A DNA stretch of 5,159 nucleotides from Actinobacteria bacterium UBA2286 (lineage in GTDB: Bacteria > Actinomycetota > Coriobacteriia > Anaerosomatales > Anaerosomataceae): positions 1-5,159 of the forward strand of contig DDWM01000010.1 of the NCBI GenBank assembly GCA_002345925.1, read 5' to 3'. Shown piece after piece: positions 1-4,566 of this stretch. Made by a program: the position numbers and the translations under genes. The notes beneath the pieces were generated by a model. That model ran no database searches. It saw nothing but the letters and a program-made list of their open reading frames with translations, and was not told the origin of the DNA. Within the stretch, counting starts at the first letter, position 1, and each line of letters opens with the position of its first letter.

Positions 1-25
1 CGTCAGCTGGATGCGCTTGTTAGGC
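1..25 (-). other. attC site, partial (5' part, cassette E)
   Basis: On the minus strand the site starts with GCCTAAC (25-19), then AA and the arm GCGCATCCAGCTG, and runs off the window. This is a typical attC opening (R'' core, spacer, L'' arm). The arm matches the L' arm of the other cut site at 5136-5159 except for one extra C, so the two belong to the same attC subfamily. The stop codon of the membrane-protein gene lies 15 bases upstream at 41-43. Confidence 0.88.
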
Positions 26-40
26 GGACTTCCGGGCGAC

Positions 41-478
41 TCACGGTCTGACATACTGGGCTGCCAACCCGATGCCAATCATCAAGAGCAGACCGAACGC
101 CAAGACGAGCGCCGAAGTCGTGAACCGACGGGCGGGTGGGCCGACCACTGGGTGCGCCTGAGCGACTTCGTTCTGGGCCGTGGTCAGCGCAGATGCCCAG
201 ATCAATCGGTCGACGTTTGGGAGCGGAATCTCAGCCTTCAGATCAGGTGACCGATCCCACGCCCGCGTGAACTCAGCCCAGTAGTAGTACATGCTGATCA
301 GGATGGCACACGTCCAGACCACGTAGGTCACGACGAGCACCTGAGAGTCTACGAGCGCTGCAGCCACTCCGACACAGACATACATGGCGTACAGCGGATG
401 CGCCCGGACAGCGCGCACGAATCTGCGACCGAGCATCGTGAATCCGGAAGAGTCGCGCACGGTTGCGGAACGCTGCAT
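41..478 (-). CDS. Hypothetical three-helix membrane protein (cassette E)
   Basis: A 145-residue protein that I do not recognise. Residues about 29-45 and 47-66 form two adjacent hydrophobic helices separated by a short turn (around DSQ). A polar, mildly acidic segment (about 67-118) follows, then a third helix at 120-141 and a very short tail ending YVRP. The start is the ATG at 478-476, because an AAGGAGG Shine-Dalgarno lies 11 bases upstream (496-490). The frame stays open further up, but that part runs through the neighbouring attC and is not coding. The stop is 15 bases before the cassette's attC core. It is the only gene of its cassette and has no visible promoter. No catalytic motif is visible. 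Small orphan membrane proteins are common cassette cargo, and the role is unknown. Confidence 0.75.
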   Translation of the reverse strand: MQRSATVRDSSGFTMLGRRFVRAVRAHPLYAMYVCVGVAAALVDSQVLVVTYVVWTCAILISMYYYWAEFTRAWDRSPDLKAEIPLPNVDRLIWASALTTAQNEVAQAHPVVGPPARRFTTSALVLAFGLLLMIGIGLAAQYVRP

Positions 479-501
479 ACGAGAAACGTCCTCCTTGTTC
501 C

Positions 502-563
502 GCCTAACGTGTTTGCAGTTCAGCGGCAAGCGAAGCGCAGTCCGCTGGAACTGCTGGTTAGCA
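502..563 (-). other. attC site (62 bp, cassette D)
   Basis: On the minus strand the site reads TGCTAAC (563-557), then the arm GCAGTTCCAGCGG, a short loop, the arm CCGCTGAACTGC, the spacer AAACAC and GTTAGGC (508-502). The arms pair over 12 bases with one unpaired base, an extra G on the plus strand at 547/548. This is the conserved extrahelical base of attC sites and shows the orientation. The R'' core TGCTAAC departs from RYYYAAC, but it matches the other end of cassette D at 3382-3376. The AAACAC spacer is shared with the other complete sites. Confidence 0.93.
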
Positions 564-626
564 CCCTCAGCATACACTCGAGAGGCGGATGACTTCGGCA
601 CCAGGATATTTCGGAACCCCAGCGTC

Positions 627-941
627 TCAGGCGTCACCCACCGGCACGATCTGGATTCCCAGTAGCTTCGCCCCGACATCGCTTCGCATCGACACCGTCG
701 CGGGCTCCGTCACCAGACCCTTTGTGGGAGTGAGCGAGACCTCCTCGCCATCGACGGTTATGAACGCCTCCCCATGGGCGCGTACGAAGACGACATGGGA
801 CGCCATCTCGCACAGCGGGATGCTCTCGCCGGGGGTCAAATCGATCACCCGCATCTTGAACTCAGGGGTCTGGTGGAAGACGTTCTTGGAGCGTTGCTCG
901 TATCCATGGGCTTCCATGTCGTTGATATCGAAGGCCTTCAT
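627..941 (-). CDS. Small single-domain cupin with atypical metal site
   Basis: A 104-residue cytoplasmic protein with a single cupin beta-barrel. The Pro-Gly turn at 37-38 and the glycine-rich strand GEAFITVDGEEV (57-68) match the first cupin motif and its following strands. In the usual motif two histidines and a glutamate bind a metal. Here that stretch is PLCEMASH (42-49), so the His-x-His is absent and only C44, E45 and H49 are candidate ligands. The second motif (about 79-96) also lacks its histidine. Metal binding may be altered or lost. The ATG at 941 follows the polyferredoxin stop by 11 bases, with an AGGGA ribosome binding site overlapping that stop, so the two are probably translationally coupled. 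As last gene of the operon it could sense or bind a small molecule or metal complex; the function is unknown. Confidence 0.85.
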   Translation of the reverse strand: MKAFDINDMEAHGYEQRSKNVFHQTPEFKMRVIDLTPGESIPLCEMASHVVFVRAHGEAFITVDGEEVSLTPTKGLVTEPATVSMRSDVGAKLLGIQIVPVGDA

Positions 942-952
942 GGTGCTTCCCT

Positions 953-1807
953 TCAGCCGCACTTCTGGTTGGTGCCGGAGCTGGTTCCCCTCGGAGTCCT
1001 TGCCAGCCAGCCCAATGCACCCTTCTGAGGGCACGCCTCGATGCACGCGCCGCATGCGAAGCAGTCTGCACGCATGGACCGATCGGCATAGATGTCCGCC
1101 ATCGCCTGTCCGGGACATGCTTTCACGCACAACATGCAGTTCTTGCATGCGTCCCGATCGATCCGAGGGCGAAACAGGCTCACCTGCTCGACTAGCCAGC
1201 CGAGCAATCCGAACGGACACAGGAAGCGGCACCAGGGCCGGTAGACGAGCGCGCTCGCGATGAGCATCGCGATTGAGAATCCCACGACCGGCAGTGTCCA
1301 GTTGACCGAGAACAGCTCGAACGGATCGATCACGCCCATCCAGTCCAGTCCCCACACGGCCAACCCTGTCACGAGCGTCACGAATGCGGCGACGCGCACA
1401 CTGTTCGAGACCCATGGCCGAGGATTCCATTTCTTCGCGGGTATCCGATGAATCCAGTCCTGCAGCAACCCGACCTGGCAGCCCCAGGCGCAGATGGACT
1501 TGTTCGAAACCCAGACCGCCAGCAGGAGCACGACCAGCATGATGATCGAGAACGGCACCAGCTGGTGCTTCACGACCAGCGGGGTAAGCATGTTGCGTAC
1601 CGCCGAAACCGGGTTGGGGTTGAGTCCGCCTCGCGTCAAGACACCGTACGCAACACCGAAGACCATCACGCCGCCAACGACGAAGGCCAGGCGAACACGT
1701 GCGCTCATCTTGCGCCGAACGAGAAGTGTGGTTCCGAAGGCTATGACGGCGATCCAAAGCACGAGCTTGCTGATGAGAATGGGGTCTGGACTCATATGAC
1801 CAGGCAT
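953..1807 (-). CDS. NapH-like membrane-bound polyferredoxin (4Fe-4S)
   Basis: A 284-residue integral membrane iron-sulfur protein. Hydrophobic helices lie at about 12-31, 37-57, 84-100, 137-157 and 172-189. Two Cys motifs typical of the NapH/NosR family follow membrane segments: CAWGC (106-110) and CRFLCP (193-198). The C-terminal domain has two ferredoxin motifs, C221-xx-C-xx-C-xxx-CP and C249-xx-C-xx-C-xxx-CP, predicted to bind two [4Fe-4S] clusters. Family members pass electrons between the quinone pool and soluble or periplasmic redox partners, for example in nitrate reductase systems, but no reductase subunit is nearby. The ATG at 1807 is chosen because GGGAG lies 10 bases upstream, right after the PadR stop; the ATG at 1795 has no ribosome binding site. 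The name napH is not assigned because the partner is unknown. Confidence 0.92.
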   Translation of the reverse strand: MPGHMSPDPILISKLVLWIAVIAFGTTLLVRRKMSARVRLAFVVGGVMVFGVAYGVLTRGGLNPNPVSAVRNMLTPLVVKHQLVPFSIIMLVVLLLAVWVSNKSICAWGCQVGLLQDWIHRIPAKKWNPRPWVSNSVRVAAFVTLVTGLAVWGLDWMGVIDPFELFSVNWTLPVVGFSIAMLIASALVYRPWCRFLCPFGLLGWLVEQVSLFRPRIDRDACKNCMLCVKACPGQAMADIYADRSMRADCFACGACIEACPQKGALGWLARTPRGTSSGTNQKCG

Positions 1808-1821
1808 CGGTGTCTGGCTCC

Positions 1822-2205
1822 CTAATCTTCGAGGTCGGAGTAGCGTTCCAAGAAGCCCGAGAGAAGTGCCACTCGCTCCTCGATCAGGCAGCACCATTCT
1901 TCGAGCAGCGCTCGGCCGTCCGAAGTGAGCGAGTAGACCTTCCGAGGAGGGCCGCCTTCACCCGGGGTCTCCCGGGCCGTGAGGAAGCCCTCGTCGCTCA
2001 GGGTCCCGAGAGCGCGATAGACGAGTGCCGTGTCGCTCTCGTTGTCGATGAAGCCTATCTCGGCCAGTCTGGTGCCCAGATCATAGCCGTGCGCCTCTTC
2101 CTCGGCCAGCAAGAGCAGCACGCCGGGCACCACGAACCGATTGAGTCTTTGCGCGCCGGTCGGCAGCTGACCTGCCGAGGTGTGCTCATGCATCTTTCGG
2201 GGCAT
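1822..2205 (-). CDS. PadR-family transcriptional regulator
   Basis: A 127-residue repressor-type protein. The winged helix-turn-helix shows PadR hallmarks: PGVLLLLAEEEAHGYDLGTR (27-46), the recognition-helix stretch VYRALGTLSDEGFL (62-75) and the wing GPPRKVYSLTSDGRALLEEW (85-104). A short leucine-rich helix (105-125) would serve dimerisation, as in the small PadR subfamily. The N-terminus has His6 and His8, and Cys105-Cys106 sit at the dimer helix; these are possible metal or redox contacts but no more than a suggestion. The ATG at 2205 is preferred over the TTG at 2223, as GGAG lies 5 bases upstream. The gene overlaps the end of half-permease 2 by 20 bases. As the only regulator in the cassette, it probably controls its own operon from the leader near 3254-3306. 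Confidence 0.93.
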   Translation of the reverse strand: MPRKMHEHTSAGQLPTGAQRLNRFVVPGVLLLLAEEEAHGYDLGTRLAEIGFIDNESDTALVYRALGTLSDEGFLTARETPGEGGPPRKVYSLTSDGRALLEEWCCLIEERVALLSGFLERYSDLED

Positions 2206-2764
2206 GCTCACTCCAATCGCCAAGGAGCCGCTGGAACACGAACGCCATCGCGGCTATCACCGCGATGGTGACGACGAGCCGGGCAAGCGTGAAACGCCAG
2301 CCGAGGAACTGCAGCTCGAGAAGCTCTTGCGGGATCTTGATGCACGCCCAGGCCGCCATGAAGACGAAGATGTTTCTGGGCGATGCGCCCTTGTCGAGGA
2401 GACCCTTGGTGAGCGGGAACGCCGCATAGAGCGGGCCGGTCGGCAGGGTGCCCACGATGAGCGCGATCACCATGCCACGCACCCCCGAGCCGTGTCCCAG
2501 ATGGCGGGTGATCACTTCTTGCGGAACCCACACCGCGAAGAGGCCCATGATCACGAGCACCGCAGGCATGACCAAGAGCATCTCGACGAAGAACTGCCAG
2601 AACGCGGCGAGCGAGGGCTCACGCTGTGCGGGGAAGACGATCAGGAGCGCCGCTGCGACGGCCGAGATACCCGCGAGCACGAGCCATCCGCGAGCGGGAC
2701 TCTTTGATTTGCCGCCTGGCGCCGGCGTGGTCGCGCCAGCGGGTCTGCGCGTCCCGGGCTTCAC
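2186..2764 (-). CDS. Half-size permease 2, YraQ/ArsP (DUF318) superfamily
   Basis: A 192-residue membrane protein with a basic, proline-rich N-terminal tail (1-26) and about five hydrophobic segments (27-44, 56-80, 95-110, 130-146, 160-178). The family-type core runs VP(80-81)...HGSG...AAFPL(114-118)...KGAS(125-128)...LGWRFTL(154-160). It aligns without gaps over about 80 residues with half-permease 1 at an offset of 21. Full-length PF03773 permeases contain two such repeats; ArsP members export methylarsenicals, but most have unknown substrates. The cysteines of some family members are absent here apart from C141. The GTG start overlaps the half-permease 1 stop in a GTGA arrangement, which indicates translational coupling. 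The pair probably forms one heteromeric transporter. Confidence 0.88.
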   Translation of the reverse strand: MKPGTRRPAGATTPAPGGKSKSPARGWLVLAGISAVAAALLIVFPAQREPSLAAFWQFFVEMLLVMPAVLVIMGLFAVWVPQEVITRHLGHGSGVRGMVIALIVGTLPTGPLYAAFPLTKGLLDKGASPRNIFVFMAAWACIKIPQELLELQFLGWRFTLARLVVTIAVIAAMAFVFQRLLGDWSEHAPKDA

Positions 2765-3243
2765 AGGATCGCCCCCACGAGTAGTCCTATGAGCAACGCC
2801 GCGACCAAGCTGAGCCCGTTTCTAAGCAGGGTGAACCGCTTACCGAGGATACGTATCTCCATGGGCAGCGTCACAAACCCCACCATCGTGAGCGCGGTGA
2901 TGAAGACCGCGACCACGGTAGCCGAGGCCCCGGCCGTCATCATCGAGCCACCCAGGGGGAAGGCGACCAGCGACGGAATGTGGAGAATGGCCCCGAACAG
3001 CCCGGCCGTGAGCACGCCAATGAGACCGCTTCCTTCACCCACGACCCGTGCGATCGTTGTCGTCGGCACGAATCCAAGGAGAAGACCGATGACGACAATG
3101 ATGCCAAGGAGCGTGGGCGCGAGCCCCGCCCCGGAGCGTAGCGCGACGCGAAGAGCCTGCACGGTCTTGGTGCGGTCCTTCGCGAGCGATAGACCAAGAC
3201 CCACGACGGCAATCGCGTTGATCAAGACAACAGTCACGTTCAC
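2761..3243 (-). CDS. Half-size permease 1, YraQ/ArsP (DUF318) superfamily
   Basis: A 160-residue, very hydrophobic membrane protein and the first gene of the cassette operon. Membrane segments lie at about 4-20, 42-60, 74-90, 108-127 and 143-160. The core is VP(59-60), GEGSG(69-73), VAFPL(93-97), GAS(105-107), LP(126-127) and LGKRFTL(133-139), with spacing identical to half-permease 2. The start is GTG at 3243 because GAGGTGG lies just upstream (3253-3247). The overlapping ATG at 3245 reads straight into a stop and can be excluded. It is about half the usual length of the permease family, yet intact at both ends, so it is a genuine half-transporter and not a truncation. The substrate is not deducible; metalloid or thiol-reactive compounds are possible by family analogy only. 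Confidence 0.87.
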   Translation of the reverse strand: MNVTVVLINAIAVVGLGLSLAKDRTKTVQALRVALRSGAGLAPTLLGIIVVIGLLLGFVPTTTIARVVGEGSGLIGVLTAGLFGAILHIPSLVAFPLGGSMMTAGASATVVAVFITALTMVGFVTLPMEIRILGKRFTLLRNGLSLVAALLIGLLVGAIL

Positions 3244-3253
3244 ATGCCACCTC

Positions 3254-3306
3254 GTATCAGTAGGTGCGTGTGTATCATAGTGAGTATGCCACTAAGTAGG
3301 ATACTA
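3254..3306 (-). promoter_or_regulatory. Candidate promoter/operator region of the cassette D operon
   Basis: The leader between the half-permease 1 start and the cassette end is locally AT-rich. It contains a direct repeat GTATCA (3254-3259 and 3272-3277, plus strand), an outer dyad GTATC/GATAC (3272-3276 and 3300-3304), an inner dyad TAGTG/CACTA (3278-3282 and 3290-3294) and AGTAT/ATACT (3283-3287 and 3301-3305). A minus-strand TATGAT (3279-3274) could be the -10 element, placing a transcript start roughly 25 bases before the GTG. No good -35 hexamer is seen at 16-18 bp. A PadR dimer binding such dyads over the promoter would give autorepression. This is inference from position and symmetry. 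Confidence 0.4.
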
Positions 3307-3375
3307 GTCGACGTGGACAGTCTTGATATCGTCTTGGGATCCGACCGATGCGAGAATCGTTGCACTCGCTGATGG

Positions 3376-3461
3376 TGCTAACGTGTTTTGGTTTGAGCAG
3401 CGGCTTGGCGCCGCACTTCATCCTAGCGCTTCTGGCCGTCTGCTCGAAACCAGGGTTAGGC
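3376..3461 (-). other. attC site (86 bp, cassette C)
   Basis: On the minus strand: GCCTAAC (3461-3455), arm GGTTTCGAGCAG, a longer central region with an inner CGGC/GCCG pair, arm CTGCTCAAACC, a spacer containing AAACAC, and GTTAGCA (3382-3376). The arms pair with one extra base, an unpaired G at 3446 on the plus strand. The GTTAGCA core differs from GTTRRRY because its last six bases belong to the next cassette (D). The site is almost the same as the attC at 3877-3962 (about 78 of 86 bases by eye). Confidence 0.94.
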
Positions 3462-3882
3462 GGCACCCGCGCTGCCCCCGACGACTTCCGTCTGGATCGC
3501 CCTTACCATATCCCTGACCTGAAGCCGTGCGTACAGGTGACCGTTCCAAGCGGAGCTGCCGAAGGGGAGAGCGGCCCTCGACCCGGATGCGTGGCCAGCG
3601 CCCTGTCGGCGCGCCGATCCGTCTCGACCCCAAGCCGCCGTCTGAGTCGCCGCCCGAGAGTGTGCGCAAGACCGCTCCGCGCCGTGCATCGTTATCGACT
3701 TGCCGGGACCACACCCGTCCGGGACGAATCGTCTGGCCGCGACGATGGCGGGCGGCACCGGGCACGCCGAGGAGTCTGGAGCTGGTGCCGAGGGGATGTT
3801 GCGAGTACCGACGATGGCGTGTCCGTCTCCGTGCCCGATCTCGGATCCAAGTGCCTGAGTGCCGAGGAGTGGGACCGCCTAA
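3382..3882 (-). mobile_element. Integron cassette C (501 bp, no convincing gene)
   Basis: Bounded by the cut points 3883/3882 and 3382/3381. Its start hexamer TTAGGC pairs with its own R'' core GCCTAAC (3461-3455), so the unit is intact. The unique part (3462-3876) is GC-rich and open in several frames on both strands, with no Shine-Dalgarno next to a plausible start. No terminator-like hairpin, promoter or RNA gene was recognised either. It may be a decayed gene, a cassette with an RNA or promoter role, or an unrecognised coding cassette. Confidence 0.85.
3456..3758 (-). CDS. Doubtful ORF filling cassette C
   Basis: Reading on the minus strand, this frame is open from the stop in the cassette's first core (about 3881) to a TAA inside the attC R'' core at 3458-3456, a common way for cassette genes to end. 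The only start is a GTG at 3758 with no ribosome binding site, giving 100 residues. The last 25 or so residues (WNGHLYARLQVRDMVRAIQT and a short tail) look protein-like; the middle is low-complexity Ala/Gly/Arg/Ser. No domain is recognised. A plus-strand frame using the same codon boundaries is also open across the cassette, so openness alone proves little. It could equally be a degraded gene or no gene. Confidence 0.2.
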   Translation of the reverse strand: MPPAIVAARRFVPDGCGPGKSITMHGAERSCAHSRAATQTAAWGRDGSARRQGAGHASGSRAALPFGSSAWNGHLYARLQVRDMVRAIQTEVVGGSAGAA

Positions 3883-3962
3883 CGTGTTTCGGTTTGAGCA
3901 GCGGCTTTGCGCCGCACTTCATCCTAGCGCTCTTGGCCGTCTGCTCGAAACCGGGGTTAGAC
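3877..3962 (-). other. attC site (86 bp, cassette B)
   Basis: On the minus strand: GTCTAAC (3962-3956), arm GGTTTCGAGCAG, central region, arm CTGCTCAAACC, spacer, and GTTAGGC (3883-3877). The extra unpaired G is at 3947 on the plus strand. It differs from the neighbouring 3376-3461 site at about eight bases, three of them in the outer cores. The gene of cassette B stops at 3979, 16 bases before this site. Confidence 0.94.
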
Positions 3963-4486
3963 GTCGACTTGGGGACCTTCAGCCCGTCACGTCTGTGATG
4001 CCATGCGATGCCGCGGCGGACTTCCTGGACCGCGTGACTATCGATGCGGCGAGGGTGACGGCAGCAAGCAGACTCACGAGCAAGGTGAGCACGAGCGTGC
4101 TGCGCGCGATGAAGAAGACGGAGATCCCGTTGTCGACGGCACCCTGAGGAGTCGCGTTCAGGTACCGCAGAACCGCTACCACCATGAGACCAGCGAGTGG
4201 GACGATCGCGGCGATGTAGCCGTCACGGGTCGAAGACGATGTCTTCACGATCCGCCACTGGAAGGCAGCCAGTGCCACTCCGGCGATGATCGCAAGGAGG
4301 ATCTGGACCCACGGCGGGCTCGGATATCGGTCTGCGAAGATCAACCAGTCCTGAGATCCGTAGCGTGAGGGCAGTTGCACGAGCATTATGCCGGTGAGCG
4401 CCACCGTCACCAGGTCTGCTGCCGCGATGCCTGTCGCCATTCTGGCTGTCTTGGACATCCCGATCCTTGCCGTGTCGGACGTCTAA
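3883..4486 (-). mobile_element. Integron cassette B (604 bp, one membrane-protein gene)
   Basis: Bounded by the cut points 4487/4486 and 3883/3882. Its start hexamer TTAGAC pairs with its own R'' core GTCTAAC (3962-3956). The gene begins 28 bases from the junction and ends just before the attC, the compact promoterless layout of a standard cassette. Confidence 0.92.
3979..4458 (-). CDS. Hypothetical four-helix membrane protein (cassette B)
   Basis: A 159-residue protein that I do not recognise. Four hydrophobic segments lie at about 9-29, 50-68, 80-98 and 116-141. The loop after the first (30-49) is polar with several aromatic residues (SRYGSQDWLIFADRYPSPPW), and the C-terminal tail is basic (TRSRK, 142-146) then polar. 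The tail charge suggests a cytoplasmic C-terminus. The ATG at 4458 is supported by an AAGGA ribosome binding site 5 bases upstream and by its position 28 bases inside the cassette. No catalytic residues, cysteines or known motifs stand out. It resembles the small four-helix membrane proteins of unknown role that are frequent in cassette arrays. Expression would rely on upstream read-through. Confidence 0.8.
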   Translation of the reverse strand: MSKTARMATGIAAADLVTVALTGIMLVQLPSRYGSQDWLIFADRYPSPPWVQILLAIIAGVALAAFQWRIVKTSSSTRDGYIAAIVPLAGLMVVAVLRYLNATPQGAVDNGISVFFIARSTLVLTLLVSLLAAVTLAASIVTRSRKSAAASHGITDVTG

Positions 4487-4566
4487 CGTGTTTGCGCTTC
4501 ACCCGCGCGCTTGCGCTCTCATTATGCGATACCATGCGCGCGTCGGTGTGGAAGCGCGGGTTAGAC
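4481..4566 (-). other. attC site (86 bp, cassette A)
   Basis: On the minus strand: GTCTAAC (4566-4560), arm GCGCTTCCACACCGACGCG, a variable central region, a complementary arm ending GGGTGAAGCGC, spacer AAACAC, and GTTAGAC (4487-4481). The arm on the R'' side carries three bases without partners, including the conserved extra G (plus strand, 4550/4551); the other two fit the additional extrahelical bases seen in classic sites. Its sequence differs from the two 86-bp sites to its left, although the length is the same. Confidence 0.93.

Larger units (their letters stand above)
1..507 (-). mobile_element. Integron cassette E (partial, one membrane-protein gene)
   Basis: The cassette begins at the cut point between 508 and 507 and continues past position 1, where its attC is truncated. 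The start hexamer (TTAGGC, minus strand) pairs exactly with its own R'' core GCCTAAC (25-19), as expected when the circular form was inserted. It holds one gene at 41-478. Only about 29 bases separate the junction from the start codon, so there is room for a ribosome binding site but hardly for a promoter. Expression probably depends on read-through from cassette D. Confidence 0.88.
508..3381 (-). mobile_element. Integron cassette D: 2.87-kb five-gene cassette
   Basis: It is bounded by the cut points 3382/3381 and 508/507. The start hexamer TTAGCA (minus strand) pairs perfectly with the cassette's own unusual R'' core TGCTAAC (563-557), which supports insertion as one circular unit. It contains, in order, half-permease 1 (3243-2761), half-permease 2 (2764-2186), PadR regulator (2205-1822), NapH-like polyferredoxin (1807-953) and cupin (941-627). 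Genes overlap or are 11-14 bases apart, leaving no room for hidden attC sites. Most cassettes hold one gene without a promoter; this one has five genes and a leader of about 130 bp with candidate control sequences. Confidence 0.88.

Noticed and set aside
502..563. Hairpin as a transcription terminator
   Set aside because: The stem is flanked by integron core heptamers and lacks a run of T on the transcribed side; it is an attC site.
564..626. Possible terminator or small gene between the cupin and the attC
   Set aside because: No strong stem followed by a T run and no start with a ribosome binding site was found in these 63 bases.
479..679. N-terminal extension of the cassette E membrane protein up to 679
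   Set aside because: The extra codons cross the attC at 502-563 and the end of cassette D. The ATG at 478 has a strong ribosome binding site within the cassette.
589..1263. Long plus-strand open frame (224 codons)
   Set aside because: It lies antisense to the cupin and polyferredoxin genes, whose motifs are unmistakable, and its translation is low-complexity. It is a GC-rich shadow.
1808..1897. Longer start for the polyferredoxin at 1897
   Set aside because: It would overlap the PadR C-terminus by over 70 bases and the added residues are not membrane-like or conserved in character; a ribosome binding site precedes 1807.
3275..3466. Minus-strand small ORF with a peptide containing KCGAKPLLKPKHV
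   Set aside because: The peptide is the translation of an attC site and recurs at 3692-3922 for the same reason.
3376..3962. Direct repeats as ends of an insertion sequence or a CRISPR unit
   Set aside because: There are no transposase genes or short regular spacers, and the repeats have complete attC structure.
3348..3998. Plus-strand open frame of 216 codons across cassette C and two attC sites
   Set aside because: It reads through both attC sites, giving a repeated peptide that comes from the attC repeats, and ignores cassette boundaries. It shares codon boundaries with the minus frame, so openness is not independent evidence.
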